Assembly: GCA_023313575.1 (NCBI GenBank)
Contig: JAJTTP010000003.1
Coordinates: 2,542,001-2,606,000, forward strand
DNA from: Eutypella sp. D-1
Lineage: Eukaryota; Ascomycota; Sordariomycetes; Xylariales; Diatrypaceae
DNA: 64,000 nucleotides
Direction of reading: 5' to 3'
Position 1 is the stretch's first letter. The number at the start of each line of letters is the position of its first letter. Positions 36,104 to 48,600 of this stretch are shown in pieces. Under the pieces are notes generated by a model that saw only the letters and a list, made by a program, of their open reading frames with translations, was not told the DNA's origin and ran no database searches. The position numbers and the translations under genes were made by a program.

Positions 36104-38435
36104 CTACGTCTCAGAGCTCAGGCTAAAAGCGGCAAGCTGTCCGGTCCAGCCCGCGTCCTCGCCCCCGATCCTCGAGATGGGCGCCTCGATCGCGACGGGC
36201 GTCCAGACAAAAGAGACACCGTTGATGCCGAGTACGGCCAGGAACTCCTCGCCGTAATCGTCCGAGCCGCTGTCGCCTCCTCCGGGGACCGGCAGTGCCG
36301 CGTCGAGACTCGTCTCCCGTGCGGCGGCGAAGGTCTGGTTTCCGCGGCCGACAATGCTCAGGTCGACCCACTTCCCGAGCGGCACCGTCGCATTCAGTCG
36401 GAAGTACGTGCCGCCGGAGAAGAGGGTGATGCCGGGGGTCAGCTTGAGCGATGAGTCGGCGCCGAGGATGAGCGTCGCGTCGTCCTCGGCCTCGTCGATC
36501 CGCAGCCGCAGTGATAGTGTGTAGTCGCGGCCCTTGGAGCTCAGCGGGGTGTCGAACACGCAGCCGCCCGAGACGTCCCAGGGCCCGTCGCCTGCCGTTG
36601 CGCAGGTCGTTGTGGCGTTGTACTCGTTCCCCGACAGGTCCTCGGCGCCGCCCGGCCGGGTGCGGGTATGGGTGTAGTTGAAGATGGTGGGGCCGGCAGA
36701 CGGGACGGCGCGTTCGAGGTTCTGCGCCGGGATCCGCGGGTGCAGGCGTGCGAGGGCGGCGGTGAACTCGGCCTCAGACAGCGCGCCGCCCCATTGCTTG
36801 TCGGCGAGCGCGGGGATGCCCTCGCGCCACACGTAGTAGGCTTCGGAGTAAACGGAGGCGTTGGCGCCGTAGTCGTTCCAGAGCGGCGTCACGGCACCCA
36901 GGACCAGCGGCTCCGAGGCAGACGGGTTGTTGGACGCGTTCTTTCGATCGAAGACGTGCGGGTGCCAGATGCCGCCGCCCGGGACGGAAGGGTCGCCGTG
37001 CCAGGTGTATTGAATGGGCACTTTCTGCGGGTAGCTGCCAGACCACTTGTTCACGGTGTAGAAGGTGTCGTCGGAGTTGACGACGGCGTACCCGTTGCGG
37101 ATGTAATCATGGTAGGGGTTGTCCTCGAAGAAGGCCCAGTGCTGCACTGAGACGTTGGTGTCGATGTTGCCGTCGCCGTACTCGGGCCGCGGCGGGAACG
37201 TGCCCCAGATCCGCGTGCCCTTGCCCGATTCCTCGTGGATGAACGCCGCCATCTCGTTGACGAACCTGTTGTAGTCGCCCGCGTCGGCCGTGTACTCGTC
37301 GGCGCCGACATGCACGGTCTTGGACCGGAACCAGGGCAGGAAGGTCGACCAGATCGCCTTCATGGTCGGGATGGTCTCCGGGTGCGAGATGTTGAGCAGC
37401 GACAGGTCGTCCGCGAGCCCCAGCTCCGGCTGCCACTGCACGATGGCGAGTGCGTGGCCGGGGGCCTCAATCTCGGGGACGACGGCGACGCCGCGAGCGG
37501 CGCACCGCGCCTGCACGGCGTCGAACTGGTCCCGGCTGTACGACTCGTTGCGGTGGGGGTTCAGCCCCGCCACCGCCTCCGCGTCCGACCACAGTCGGAA
37601 CCGCGCGTACAGCTCCAGCGATCGCTCCCGCGTGTAGATCGCCTTATTGTTGTACAGGTTGTCGCTCAGGTGCACGTGAAACGTGTTCTGCTTGAAGAAG
37701 CTCATGTAGGCGCAGAGCTCCACGAGGAACTAAATGACAAGTGGTTGTTCATAGTTAGTCTACAACTCTACGTGGGAAGGAAATGACTGGCTGGTCGTCC
37801 GTACCTCGGGCGGATAGTAATGCCGCGCCGCATCGAGCATCATGCCCCGGATGCCCCATCCGGGTGCATCCTTGGTCTCCCCGGAGGGTATGGTGCCATC
37901 GTCAGATAGGACCACCTGTTGCAGAACCGTGCGTGTGCCCCACCAGGCGCCCAGGGCGCTGGCGGCCGATATGATGACACCGGAATCGGAAACGGTCAGG
38001 GTGTACCCCTCGGCCGTCGGGGCGCCGCTCGAGTCGAGGTACTCGGCAGTCTCGTTGACGGTGAGGAAGATGGAGTCCTGCGGGGCCGCTTCAGCGAGTG
38101 TCACCTCGAGGGAAACGCCCAGCACTCTCGCCAGGTCCCCGGCAAAGGTGTTGGCGAATTCGGCCAGGCTCGGCGGGATCAGCGTCTCCCCGGTGGTGTC
38201 GCGGGAGTCGGCGTGCTGGACGTCCACGACCAGCGCCGTGAGCGACTTGATGTTATAGACCCCATCGCCGCTTCTCGCTAGGGGAATCTGGGGGATCCCC
38301 TGGATATTCGCGCTCGCAGCGGCTACGGCGTGTATTGCACGTTAGTTGAAGTATTCGGAAGGCGGAAAGAACAGTCGGGAACAAACCGGAGAGGTGGTGT
38401 ATGAACCACGGCAAGCTATACCAGAACCTTCTCAT
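36104..38435 (-). CDS. Secreted GH20 beta-N-acetylhexosaminidase with C-terminal LamG-like domain
   Basis: Removes terminal N-acetylhexosamine from glycans or chitin oligomers; 730 aa. Exons: 38435-38387, 38322-37805 and 37729-36104. Intron 1 (64 bp, GTTTGT, AACTAACG, CGTAG) and intron 2 (75 bp, GTACGG, GACTAAC, TTTAG) have good branch sites. Residues 1-21 (MRRFWYSLPWFIHHLSAAASA) act as a weak signal peptide. A GH20b-type N-terminal domain (about 30-170) is followed by the TIM barrel starting at GIRGMMLDAARHYYPPE. The catalytic pair is Asp333-Glu334 in HVGADEY, with substrate-side HLSDN, PEIEAPGHA and HWAFFEDNPY. After residue about 550, a beta-rich segment (GGTYFRLNATVPLGKWVDLS) resembles a concanavalin/LamG glucanase fold. 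The extra domain separates it from the classical fungal chitinolytic NagA group and suggests a different glycan substrate. Strong GC bias at third positions. Confidence 0.88.
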
Positions 38436-39763
38436 GTTCCCGTGAGTTATTGGCTTGAACTTCTGAATTACATACAGAGAGGCCTACGGGCGTGGGTGGA
38501 TAACTCTACATAGGACTCCGCAAGAGTCTGTCTACAGAGCGGGTGATGTGCTGTTTATCATACTTAGGTAGCTTCTCGTTCTCAGTAGACCATGTCGCTT
38601 TCTCTCAATAGTGTCCTAATTAAGACGGAACTACCTGCATAGGTAGGCTTCTGTCTAGAAGGAGGCATACTATGTAGTTACCTCGTTCCCGCCTCGATAT
38701 CGTCATACGAGAATTGGCAGTGCAACGTTGCTGCAGGAGCTATGGATGATCATTTCCCGTAGCCGTGCTTGGGATGATAGGAAAAGCCCGTCGAGGCGAA
38801 GCTAGTCAAGGATGAGGTCTTGGTTCATAGCAGGTCGAGCAGGCTACCCCATGGCACGACACCGTATCGTACCCATAATAGCGTCTGATAGTATAGGGGA
38901 GGAGGGGGGCCTATCGGGGGTGAAGTGCGGGGTGTTTAACATCGGATGGCACCGGCCCACGCCTACATGGCAATGTTATCTTTCGGCCTGCGTTAGAGCG
39001 GGTTAGGTGACATTGAGAACATAGGTAGTTAGATACTTAGTTAAGGGAACATCTACGGATATCGTGTTATAGGGCGCCTGAATGATAGATATATTGACGC
39101 GTTTGAGAGAATAGGGGTTTAGTCAGGGGCGCCGGATCTTACGCAAGCAAGAACTACATATATCTGCTGCCCAATGGGTGGAGTAGCGAAGTACCCCAGC
39201 TCTGGTACAAGTCTTCGTACCTAGTGCCGCCGTTGCCAAGCTCTATAGCGGGGTGCTAGTCACTTACAGAGGTTATCGAGCATCCAGAGGCACCGGAGGC
39301 ATCATCCAGGCGCCATCCAGGTATCCTGCAATGACTGATAAGATAAGCCCATAAGCAATTATTAGGGCCCCGCTGAAAAGATGGAGGGGCACACAGTCAG
39401 AGCAAGTCAGAGTCATCCATCATTCATAGTCATTCTCAGTCATTGAGATTACCCCTGCAACTAAGCAAAATACAGTCATTCGCCGAGGGGCAAATTTTCA
39501 TGTGAAAGAAGACAAGAAGAGGGAAGAGAGAAATAAAATTAAAAAAAGTTGAATTCAGTGGTTATTTCATATTTTATAAAGACTGGAAATACGACCAACA
39601 AATTGTCGATTTAACCTAAAATCGTCGCAAGTTTGTTTGTGAATCCATTACAGTCACCTGCACTCTCAAAGTTTGGCGCAACAGATTTAGAACCATTCAG
39701 CCATACTTCAATCTCCATACACAAACATATCGAAGAAGAGAACTTCAAGCCATAAAGCCCAAG
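38436..39763. promoter_or_regulatory. Divergent upstream region of GH20 and RIO1 genes
   Basis: 1.3 kb between divergent genes, so both promoters are expected here. No gene is supported. An ACTTAGGTAG motif at 38562-38571, a GCATAGGTAGGC stretch near 38637 and an AGTCAG/CAGTCATT-rich stretch (39388-39480) upstream of RIO1 are the only visible repeats. Confidence 0.4.
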
Positions 39764-41473
39764 ATGGCGACCACGGCAATGGATGCGCCGCAGGTCGTTG
39801 CTAACGGTAGCAATGGTGTGAATCAACCCAATAACCAGCCAGAATACCCCACGGCAACCCCACAAGAGGAGACTAATATCGAGGATGATGAAAGCGACCT
39901 GGACGATATCTTCAACGATGACGACGATAACGACAACAACGACAACGATGACTATGAGCTAGATGGAGGGGCTGACCTTTCGAGAAATTACAACCGACAG
40001 AGGCCATTAAACACGAGCATACAAAAGCCGAAAGCCAATACTGCCTCCAATATCGATGATCAGATATCCGCTCTATCTAAGCATGCTGCCAAGATCAGAC
40101 TTGACGATGTTAAGGAAGATCAGGCTAGGGACAAGGACAAGGCAGATAGGGCCACCAGTGAGCAGGTCCTTGATCAGCGGACCCGCATGATCCTCCTCCA
40201 GATGATCAATCGCGGTGTCCTCAGCGAGATACATGGCGCAATAAGTACGGGAAAGGAAGCCAATGTTTACGGCGCCGTTGCTTATCCTGACCTCGATGGC
40301 CCCGCTGTTCAGAGGGCCGTCAAGGTATACAAGACCGCTATTCTGAGCTTTAAGGACCGAGAGAGGTACATCACTGGCGAGCACCGGTTCAGGGCCGGCG
40401 CTGAGAAAGGAAACAATCGCAAGATGGTCAAATTGTGGGCCGAGAAGGAGTTTAGGAACCTGAGGAGGATTCACAGCGCCGGGATTGCTTGCCCGGAGCC
40501 CATACAGCTGAAGCTACACGTGCTTGTTATGGACTTCCTTGGCGATAGGAGGGGGTATGCGTACCCCCGACTGCGCGACGCCGCAATCCCGGCCGAGGGC
40601 GGCGAAGAGCTTTGGCAGAGTCTCTACGTCCAGCTTCTCAGCATCATGCGCCGTATGTACCAGATTTGTCGCCTGGTCCACGCTGATCTGAGCGAGTACA
40701 ACATCCTGTACAACAAGCAGCAGCTGTACATTATCGACGTGTCCCAGAGTGTCGAGCACGACCACCCGCGGTCGTTGGAGTTCCTGCGCATGGACATCAA
40801 GAACACTGGTGACTTCTTCCGGAGACAGGGCGTCGACACGCTGTCCGACCGCACCATTTTCGACTTCGTTATTTCCCCCGAGGGGGCCCTTGAGGAGCCT
40901 GCCCTCGCCGAGGCCATTGAGCGCCTGTACGCGGCTAGGTCGGATAACGCAGACGCTCACGGCCCCACTGCCGCAGAGGTCGAGGTGGACAACGAGGTGT
41001 TCCGGAACCAGTATATCCCCCAGACCCTGGAGCAGGTCTACGACATCGAGAAGGATGCCGAGCGCATCGGGCTCGGCGAGGGCGACAAGCTGGTCTACCG
41101 CAACCTGCTGGCGGACCAGGTCGTCATGCCCAAGGAAGGCGAAGACAAGGCCTCGGATGAAGACGAATCGGACGAGGGAGATGGCGCACCCCTGGATAGC
41201 GGCGACGAGAGCAGCGATGATGACGAGAGTCGGTTCTCGAAGGGCCCACCCAGGGGGAAGCGCTTCGAGGACAAAGACGAGAAGAAGGTAAGTGCTCTGC
41301 ATCCATTATTCATTTCGGCCTTTAACCAGCTCACACGACGATGCTAACGAATTATTTACATGCAGGCGCACAAACAAGCGGTCAAGGAGGAGAAGCGCGA
41401 GAAGAGAAAGGAGAAGATGCCGAAGCACCTGAAAAAGCGACTGGTCTCCCAGACGACGAGGCGCAAGAAGTAA
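39764..41473 (+). CDS. RIO1: Atypical protein kinase/ATPase RIO1 (40S ribosome maturation)
   Basis: Atypical kinase needed for late cytoplasmic maturation of the 40S subunit; 543 aa. Exons 39764-41287 and 41366-41473 are joined across a 78 bp intron with GTAAGT, TGCTAACGA branch and TGCAG, in phase 0. The acidic N-terminus (DDDDNDNNDNDD) is followed by the RIO domain: the nucleotide loop STGKEANVYGA, the flexible KDRERYITGEHRFR segment, catalytic LVHADLSEYNILY (Asp308) and metal-binding IIDVSQSVEHDHP (Asp325). The C-terminal tail is acidic (DEDESDEGDGAP) and then strongly basic in exon 2 (KREKRKEKMPKHLKKR), as in other RIO1 proteins. Everything is intact and the length is normal for filamentous fungi. 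Confidence 0.95.
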
Positions 41474-42714
41474 GATACCGAATGGGTTCTGGCTGGATGT
41501 GTACATTTACGCATATGTGGATAATCGAAGTCATCCGCCTTCATGGCCCTCCTGCAACCTTCGTACTACGTTCTTTGTTGACCGTGATATTGTCGTGGCT
41601 GTGGTAGAGAGGCACGTATTCGATTATGGACTTGTAGTGCCTATTCGCATATCGTGGACAATATGCAGCTATCACGTATGAAGCACAGGCCTATCGACGA
41701 GCTCTATTTCGTTCACCTACGCGTTAAATCCGACCAACGCGGTTCCCTAACTTTTACATCGACTACAGCCCGGGCGAGTGCCCATCTACCTAGTAATTGA
41801 CTATGTATAGCCACATCGACTAGGGAACGAGCCAGTGAGGGAGATGATCCCGCGCACATTATTTTTTCAAGAAACCATCTATGGGTCGGCCATGTATAAT
41901 TAGGTCTTCGCGGCCTAAATTGCTGAAGGAGTGCCTTGCCTCATGGCGCCCCAGCACCGTATGCTAGGAAGTCTCGTGAGCCAGCTCAAGCGAGTCGCGC
42001 CCTCGATCATCCGACAGCAGGAGGCTAGAAGTCGTAGTTTATAGTGGTGAGTGGCTATGAATCTGTCCCTCTTTCTATCACAAAACCCAATGCAGTAACC
42101 CCCTTTCGAGAGCTCCCCCCTACGACACAATCGGGTGATGAAAATACGAACGGCGCTCCGCCGGCCTCGAGACCTCTGTGTTTTCACCCCCCGCCCCCCT
42201 CGGGGGAGTTTGATAACCGTCGTCTCGGGGCCTGGCCATCTTGCGTTCAGATGTCGCCTCCTGATATTGTATATTCGGAGGTCCATGACGATCAAAGAGA
42301 GCCCTGACGATTGTTCGAGGAGTGGGATTATCCTTTTTTTCTTTTTCTTTTTTTTTTTTTTTTGAAGAACGTTTTGTTTTGTTATCTGCTCCATTCTTTC
42401 TATTTGGGACTGTTTCACGGTAGTCAGGATATATACCTCGACATTTGTATCATTGAATCTAATAGTTCTTCTTGAGACAAGCACGAAGCCGAGAGCGTCG
42501 AATACCTATCAAGCTTAGTGAAAACGTCGCTCATAGTGCAACGGGTGAAAATAGATTAGCCACGGGGTGAATCACAACATGCCATTAAGTGAATCAGTCC
42601 GTGTTCATTAAGGAATGCCAACCGCCTAGCCATCGCCTAAAGACCATCCCAGAGCTTCCATGATCCGCCTTGGTAGGCCTAAAATAGCTATCTCCTATGG
42701 CACTGACGAGCGCT
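41474..42714. other. Convergent intergenic region between RIO1 and the P450 gene
   Basis: No confidently supported gene. A 33-codon plus-strand ATG frame at 41943-42044 (MAPQHRMLGSLVSQLKRVA and so on) is basic and amphipathic, like a mitochondrial presequence, but no downstream exon could be joined. A T-rich run lies at 42331-42363. This gap separates the conserved core from the biosynthetic genes. Confidence 0.35.
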
Positions 42715-44906
42715 TTATGCCGAGTCTACAAGGGGCGTGAAGACCAATTCCAGATCTCCGGCTCTTGCGGTAAACGCGTCCTGCAGCTCGTCGATTACTC
42801 GGTTCTTCTTGGTCTCTGTAGGTGCGAACGTAAGCTCGAAGTTGGCGACGAGCAGCGCCGTGACCATGCGGAGCTCCATCTGGCCCAACGCCTTTCCGGG
42901 ACAGCTATGGCGTCCTACATCTTTTTATTAGTGACGGTCTGCAGAAGGTGGGGGTTTGAGCATTCTCGACGAACCGATGCCGAATCCATTCAGTCCCTGC
43001 TTATTCTTCACCATCTCAGGCTTCGTCGTCCACCTTTCTGGAATAAACTCGTTCGGCTTCTCGAATGCGCACTCCACTATCCATGTCATTAGCACCTCTC
43101 AAGTAGATATCTGTGTAACGCTCTGGCTATGAAATGAAGGAATTTTCACTTACATCTAGCAATGGACCATCTAGGCGCAACGATGACCGTCTGCGGCGGT
43201 ATGAACCTGCCGGCGATTACCACACCTTTATCAACGGTCTGCCTGATCCCAGCCGTGGGTAGTTGAGGGTACAGCCTCAAGACCTCAGTGATGACCGCGT
43301 TGAGGAGAGGCAGCTCCGCCAACGCCGTCGTGTTCTTGATCTCTCTGAATCCGCGGCCAGCCTCGCGAGTCTTCCCCAGCCCCGCGGCGGCGACCTCCCG
43401 GCGGACCTCCTCCTGCAACGCCGGCCGGTTCGCAAGCTCGTAGCAGAGCGTCGTCAGGGCCGTCGCCACCGTATGGCTGCCCGCCACGGAGAACGCGAAC
43501 ACGTCCCCGTAGAGCGCGAGCCGGTCGAGTGACTCCGCGTCTTCGCTCTTCCGCGCCGAGTTCAAAAAGATCGAGAACGCCGCCGCCTGGCTCAACCGGT
43601 TCGCTTCCTCGTCCTCCTGCTGCAGACCCTTGCTCACTTGGAGCTGCTCGTCGGATACCTCCGCGGCCCAGCGAACTGCACGGTTCCACTGTAAGATCAG
43701 ATGTTAGTGTGCATCTTTCTCCCGCTACGAGATGATATATATCTAGTAACCCTTTTTAACCGAAATGGAAGTACAGCAGGATAACTACTTGAGTTGTCAA
43801 GTGAGCGAACTGACCTTCTGAGTAACTATCGGGAAATAGGGGGCCAGCTGCAGACAGATGTGGCCCAGCCAAGGAGTTGGGGTGAAGTAACGCAGCATTC
43901 CCATGCCCTGAGACATCAGGTCAGGGGCGAAGTGCGGCTCTACCGTTGTGTTCAGATTCTCTACTAGGGAGAACGTGCGACCGAAGAGGATCTCTCCCAT
44001 GAAGTCGAAGGAGAAGTGGTAGAACCAGTTCGTAACGTTTACAGGCTTCCTGGCCGATTGGTACAACTCCCGGAGGAGCGACATTGCGTGGTGATGTATG
44101 CGATCCTCCTTCTCGGCGAGATCTGAGGCATCTAGGTCAACAATTGAAATCGGAAAATACTTGAGTGTGGCTGAACTCACTGGTAGAAGTAACCTTCAAG
44201 ACGTCATCCCATCGCTTCCGCCGCCGCATGTATGCCTGTCTCGTCCGGATTGAGTTCAGCGCGACCATCGGATGTAGCATATCGTACCAGGGCGCCTTGA
44301 TACATGTTGTGCCTGGCCCATCGATCACCTGCCACACGTCCGGGTCGATGATCGTGAGCTCCTGGGGGCCTGTAGAATGTTAGCGGACGGCGAAGTCCAA
44401 GATCAATGGATGTTGCTATGATGAAACACAACACCTAGAATTGAGAACTAACCTGTGCGGATTATGTTTCCATACTCATTGTGAAGCTGCTCTATAAACA
44501 AGTGATTCGGGGTAAAGAACATGTGCCATAGGTGCCATATCTTGGACACGGCAGCTAGGCGTGGCCCATTGAACTCGCAGAGCGGATGCTGGAAGACTCG
44601 ATACACGAATATGCTCCCGAATAGGGGAACAAAGAAAGCAGATTCCAGGAGGGCAACGGTCCCCGCTGGACTAGCAAGGTCGGGAACTAGGCCATATAGT
44701 TGTGCTAGGTAGATGACTGACCATAGGGACGATGAAACAAACAGCCATACTCCGAGGAAGACTGGAGCCTGTAGGTGATGCTCTCCGTGGATGAAGTGGA
44801 GCCTATGGCATAGAATACCGACTGCTCCGATAGTTGCAAGTCCCTTGACGCCTGTCATCCACGACAGGACCAGAGACGGAATCTGGTGGGATTCAGGAAG
44901 TAGCAT
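42715..44906 (-). CDS. Membrane-anchored cytochrome P450 monooxygenase
   Basis: Heme-thiolate oxygenase, 595 aa from six exons: 44906-44453, 44369-44181, 44122-43815, 43688-43154, 43076-42975 and 42914-42715. All five introns use GT-AG borders and keep the family motifs in frame. The N-terminus has three hydrophobic stretches (residues about 10-115) instead of the usual single anchor. Core motifs: I-helix AGSHT at 386-390, K-helix EVLR at 452-455, PERW in IPERWTTKPEMV, and heme loop FGIGRHSCPGKALG with Cys534 as ligand. The ARWSIAR-type sequence before PERW, as spliced, places it near the benzoate 4-monooxygenase/pisatin demethylase-like fungal P450s (inference). It is divergently paired with the NRPS-like gene across 730 bp, so both probably act in one pathway. 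Substrate unknown; multi-step oxidation of a terpene to an acid is one possibility. Confidence 0.88.
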
Positions 44907-45636
44907 GGTGGCCAGTCACCCAGTTTCTCATACTACGTCGTGATGCCGCATTGGGATTTCACCTCCATGCGATGGCTGGGCTTTCTTTATAAGTGCATTC
45001 TTAATATAGCTAATGAACGGCATATATTATTCAATGCGTCTTGATAGGACAATTGGCCCTGCTCTACTGAGACTGGGACGCTTCATCACTGCAGGGTTGC
45101 CGGCATATGGGACGATATAGCACAATGCATACTACACCTAGCATCCGCTTGGCTTCGTGTGATCCTCACCGCGAAAGTACTCGCATGTACTGTATACATT
45201 ACGGAGGGAGAGGGGCTTGTGGGCAAGCTAGAGCCATTCATATTCTTGTGCTGCAGAATCAGGGGCCCAGGGTCCTAGTTGAATGTTGTTAACCCTGGTC
45301 TCTGCATTTCGCTTGCTTATTTGCTCTAGTCTCTGTCCATTTTTCGATCGTCGCTGTTCCACGAAAACAGTAACATAAGCGTACCCCAGGGTGGATGGAG
45401 CCAACCGGTATAGTAATCCTCAAGATGTAGCACCGTTGGAGGTTTGTCATAATTCACATTATACCCCTTGCATATCTCCTCAGCTAAACCCCACTTGGTA
45501 TAACACAGGACCCCGTCACGCCCAGCGCGTACCGTCACATATCATTCTTCGATTATTAAATAGGGGAGAAGGGACCAGGTTAGACAATGTCGTGTAGCTA
45601 TTACAATTCCTGGTGGGTTACCATAGATACGGTACT
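44907..45636. promoter_or_regulatory. Shared bidirectional promoter of the P450 and NRPS-like genes
   Basis: 730 bp between the divergent start codons of two biosynthetic genes. No gene fits inside. The arrangement implies common regulation. No binding site could be assigned, and no pathway-specific zinc-cluster regulator gene is visible in the window. Confidence 0.6.
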
Positions 45637-48600
45637 ATGGCGAGTGAAAGACCGGCCTACGGACGGAGGCTCATGCCTTCCGTCCTCGATGATCTCGCAA
45701 AGAGTAGCCCTAATAAGCTCTTCGCCTCCATACCCAAGACGTCAGACGTCACTCAGGGCTTTCGCGACATAACCGCCGCGGACTTTGCGCGCTGTGTGAA
45801 TTTCACTGCGACATGGCTAGAGAACAAATTCGGTTGCAGCGATGACTTTGAGACTATCGCCTATGTCGGGATAGGCGATCTTCGCGGCGCCGTCATTTTC
45901 CTGGCAGCAGTGAAGTGCGGGTACAAGGTCAGCCATCTCGGACTTGTCGACCCTTTGACTATATTGTTTACATACTTCAGGTGCTGCTCCCATCCCCTCG
46001 GAATCCTCCAGCAACGACACTCTCCCTGATGGGCCAGACGGGGAGCACGAAACTTCTGAACCCCTCCGAGCTCGCCCCCATCGTCAAGCAGATTGTCTCT
46101 TTGGAGTCAACTGTCCAAAATGAGACGGTGCCCTCCTTTGACGAGATGCTAAGCAGCAGTGCGGGCCATTTCCCGTACGATAAGAAGTTTTCCGAGGCCA
46201 AGGACGACCCGGTAGTCGTACTGCACTCATCTGGTTCTACTGGTAGGTATCGAGTGTAAGGCCAGACTTCAAGCCGATATTAATCAGATTTCAGGGCTTC
46301 CGAAACCCATTGTGATGACACATTCCTCGTTTGCCGTTCTGGATAACGAGCATAATCTCCCCGAAATCCCAGGCCGTAAGCAGAGAAACTGGTCGATGTG
46401 GACGCTTGACGGCCCCGACCCTCGGATGTACACCGTGTTTCCATTCTTTCATGTAAGGCAACTCATCACCAATGACCTCTCATAAACGTAATCATTAACA
46501 AACCGTGCAGATCGGAGGCTTTGTATTTCATACTGGTAAGTCAGACGTTGCAGGTAGATATGAGAATATTCACTAAAGAACGTGAACAGTTGCGCCTATC
46601 TTTAACAATCTTGTATTGGTACTGGGACCCCCGAACATGCTGCCGGACGGTCAGCTGTTGAAGAATGTGATGACCCACCAGAAACTACGGACGATGCTGC
46701 TCCCGCCCGCTGTCATCGAGCAGCTCCTGCACGAACCTGGAGGAATCGACTACTTCAAGAGCTTAGACTTCCTAGCCTATAGCGGCGCCCCGTTCAATCC
46801 CGAGCTTGGCGATAAACTCTCCAAAGTCGTTGAGCTACATTCCCCATACGGCTCCACAGAGACCTGCGTGCTGCCCGAGATGGCGCCATCTCGGGAGGAC
46901 TGGGTCTGGCACGAGTTCAGCCCCCACTTGAAGCATGAGATGCAGTTATTTGACGCCGCAGAAGGCACGTACGAGTTGGTTATTTTTGCTGACAAAAACA
47001 ATATGATTCACTATAACCTCCCTGGTATTACCGAACATCGAACTAAGGATCTATTCGTGCGACATCCTGAAAAGCATACTCTCTTCAAGTACTACGGCCG
47101 TAGGGACGACATCATCGTGCTGGGAAATGGTGAGAAATTTAACCCGGTCCCTGTCGAAGTTAGCGTCCAGACCCATCCGGCCCTCAAGGGCGCTCTGGTG
47201 GTTGGTAATGGGAGGTCGCAGGCTGTCCTTGTAGTGGAGCCTAAGGAACCCCTGGACGAAGTCGAACGGACTAAGCTACTAGAAGAGCTCTGGCCTCATG
47301 TCGAGAAATCCAACTGCCTCGTCGCGGGACCAGGGCGCATACTTCCGGGCAAGGTATTATGTGCCGTGCCCGAAAGGCCATTTGCGCGGACCGGAAAAGG
47401 CACTATAGTCCGCAAACTCTCTGAAGAGGCCTACAAAGATGAGATCGAGGGTCTTTACTCGGGCACGCTACCGCAACGAACCTCGGCTGGAGCGGGTCTG
47501 AAATTGACCCCCAAACTCGTATACGAAAAAGCCACTATCATCGAATTCCTGCAGGGTATTATGTCAGCTTTTTTACCAGCCATCGCTACGATTGGCGAAG
47601 AAGAGGACTTCTTCTCCTATGGCCTAGACTCAGTGCAGACGCTAGAGATAGTGTCCAGTCTTAAGCGCAATCTGCAGGAGCAGACGACGCACCCAGTCGG
47701 GTGGATCACGCCCAGAACTATTTTCAGACACCCGACCTTGGATGCCCTGTCAAATTTGCTGAAAGATTTTCTCGAGCATGGAAAATTTCCGCAGCAGGAC
47801 TCGGACAGTTGGAGAGCCCGCGAGGTGGACGAAGCCGTGGCGAGGCACGTGGAGGGGCTCCCTCAGAGATCTGCACCCCCACGTCCAGAAGTAGTTGAGA
47901 ATCCCACGGTTGCCATCATCGGCTCGACCGGCTACATGGGTTCTCACTTGGTCGCAAAGCTTCTGAAAAAAGACATTATTTCCCGCGTGTACTGCCTGAA
48001 CCGGTCGAAGGATGCACGACAAAGGCAGGAGGCAAGCCTTGCTAAACTTGACGCCAGCCTATCCCCGCTTCTGGGCAAAATAGAGTACTTCACCGTTGAA
48101 CTGGGGAAACCAAAACTCGGTCTTGAGACAGCTGACTATGAGAAAATTGCCAACGAGGTCGACGTTGTTGTGTTCAACTCATGGAGACTCGACTTCGGTC
48201 TTGCAGTTTCATCCTTCGAGCCGTTCTTGCGCGCAACGCGCGACGTGATACAGCTCTCTACTGAAAGCAAGCGTAATCTGCGCATCATCTTTATCAGCTC
48301 GACTTCTTCTGTGGGAATGCTGAATGCAAAAGGTGAGGAAGTGCCTGAGTCGATCGTGAAAGACGCCCTTGCCGCCTTCAACACCGGCTATGGCCAATCA
48401 AAGCAAGCGGCAGAGAGGATCCTAGCGGCGGGAAGCCAGGTATCGAAAGTGCCTGTGTCGATCGCTCGAGTTGGTCAAGTGGGGGGGCCCACGACGGCCC
48501 AAGGAGGCAAGTGGGCAGACCAGCCGTGGATTTCGGCACTCTTGAGAACGGCTAAGACTCTTAAGAGCGTCCCCGCCCGCGTGAGTCCCATCGACTGGGT

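Noticed and set aside
36668..37786. Long plus-strand frames opposite the GH20 gene
   Set aside because: Gly/Arg/Val-rich translations typical of antisense GC-rich exons; no motifs.
40514..41302. 262-codon frame antisense to RIO1
   Set aside because: Mirror frame of GC-rich coding DNA; the sense strand holds the full RIO kinase motifs.
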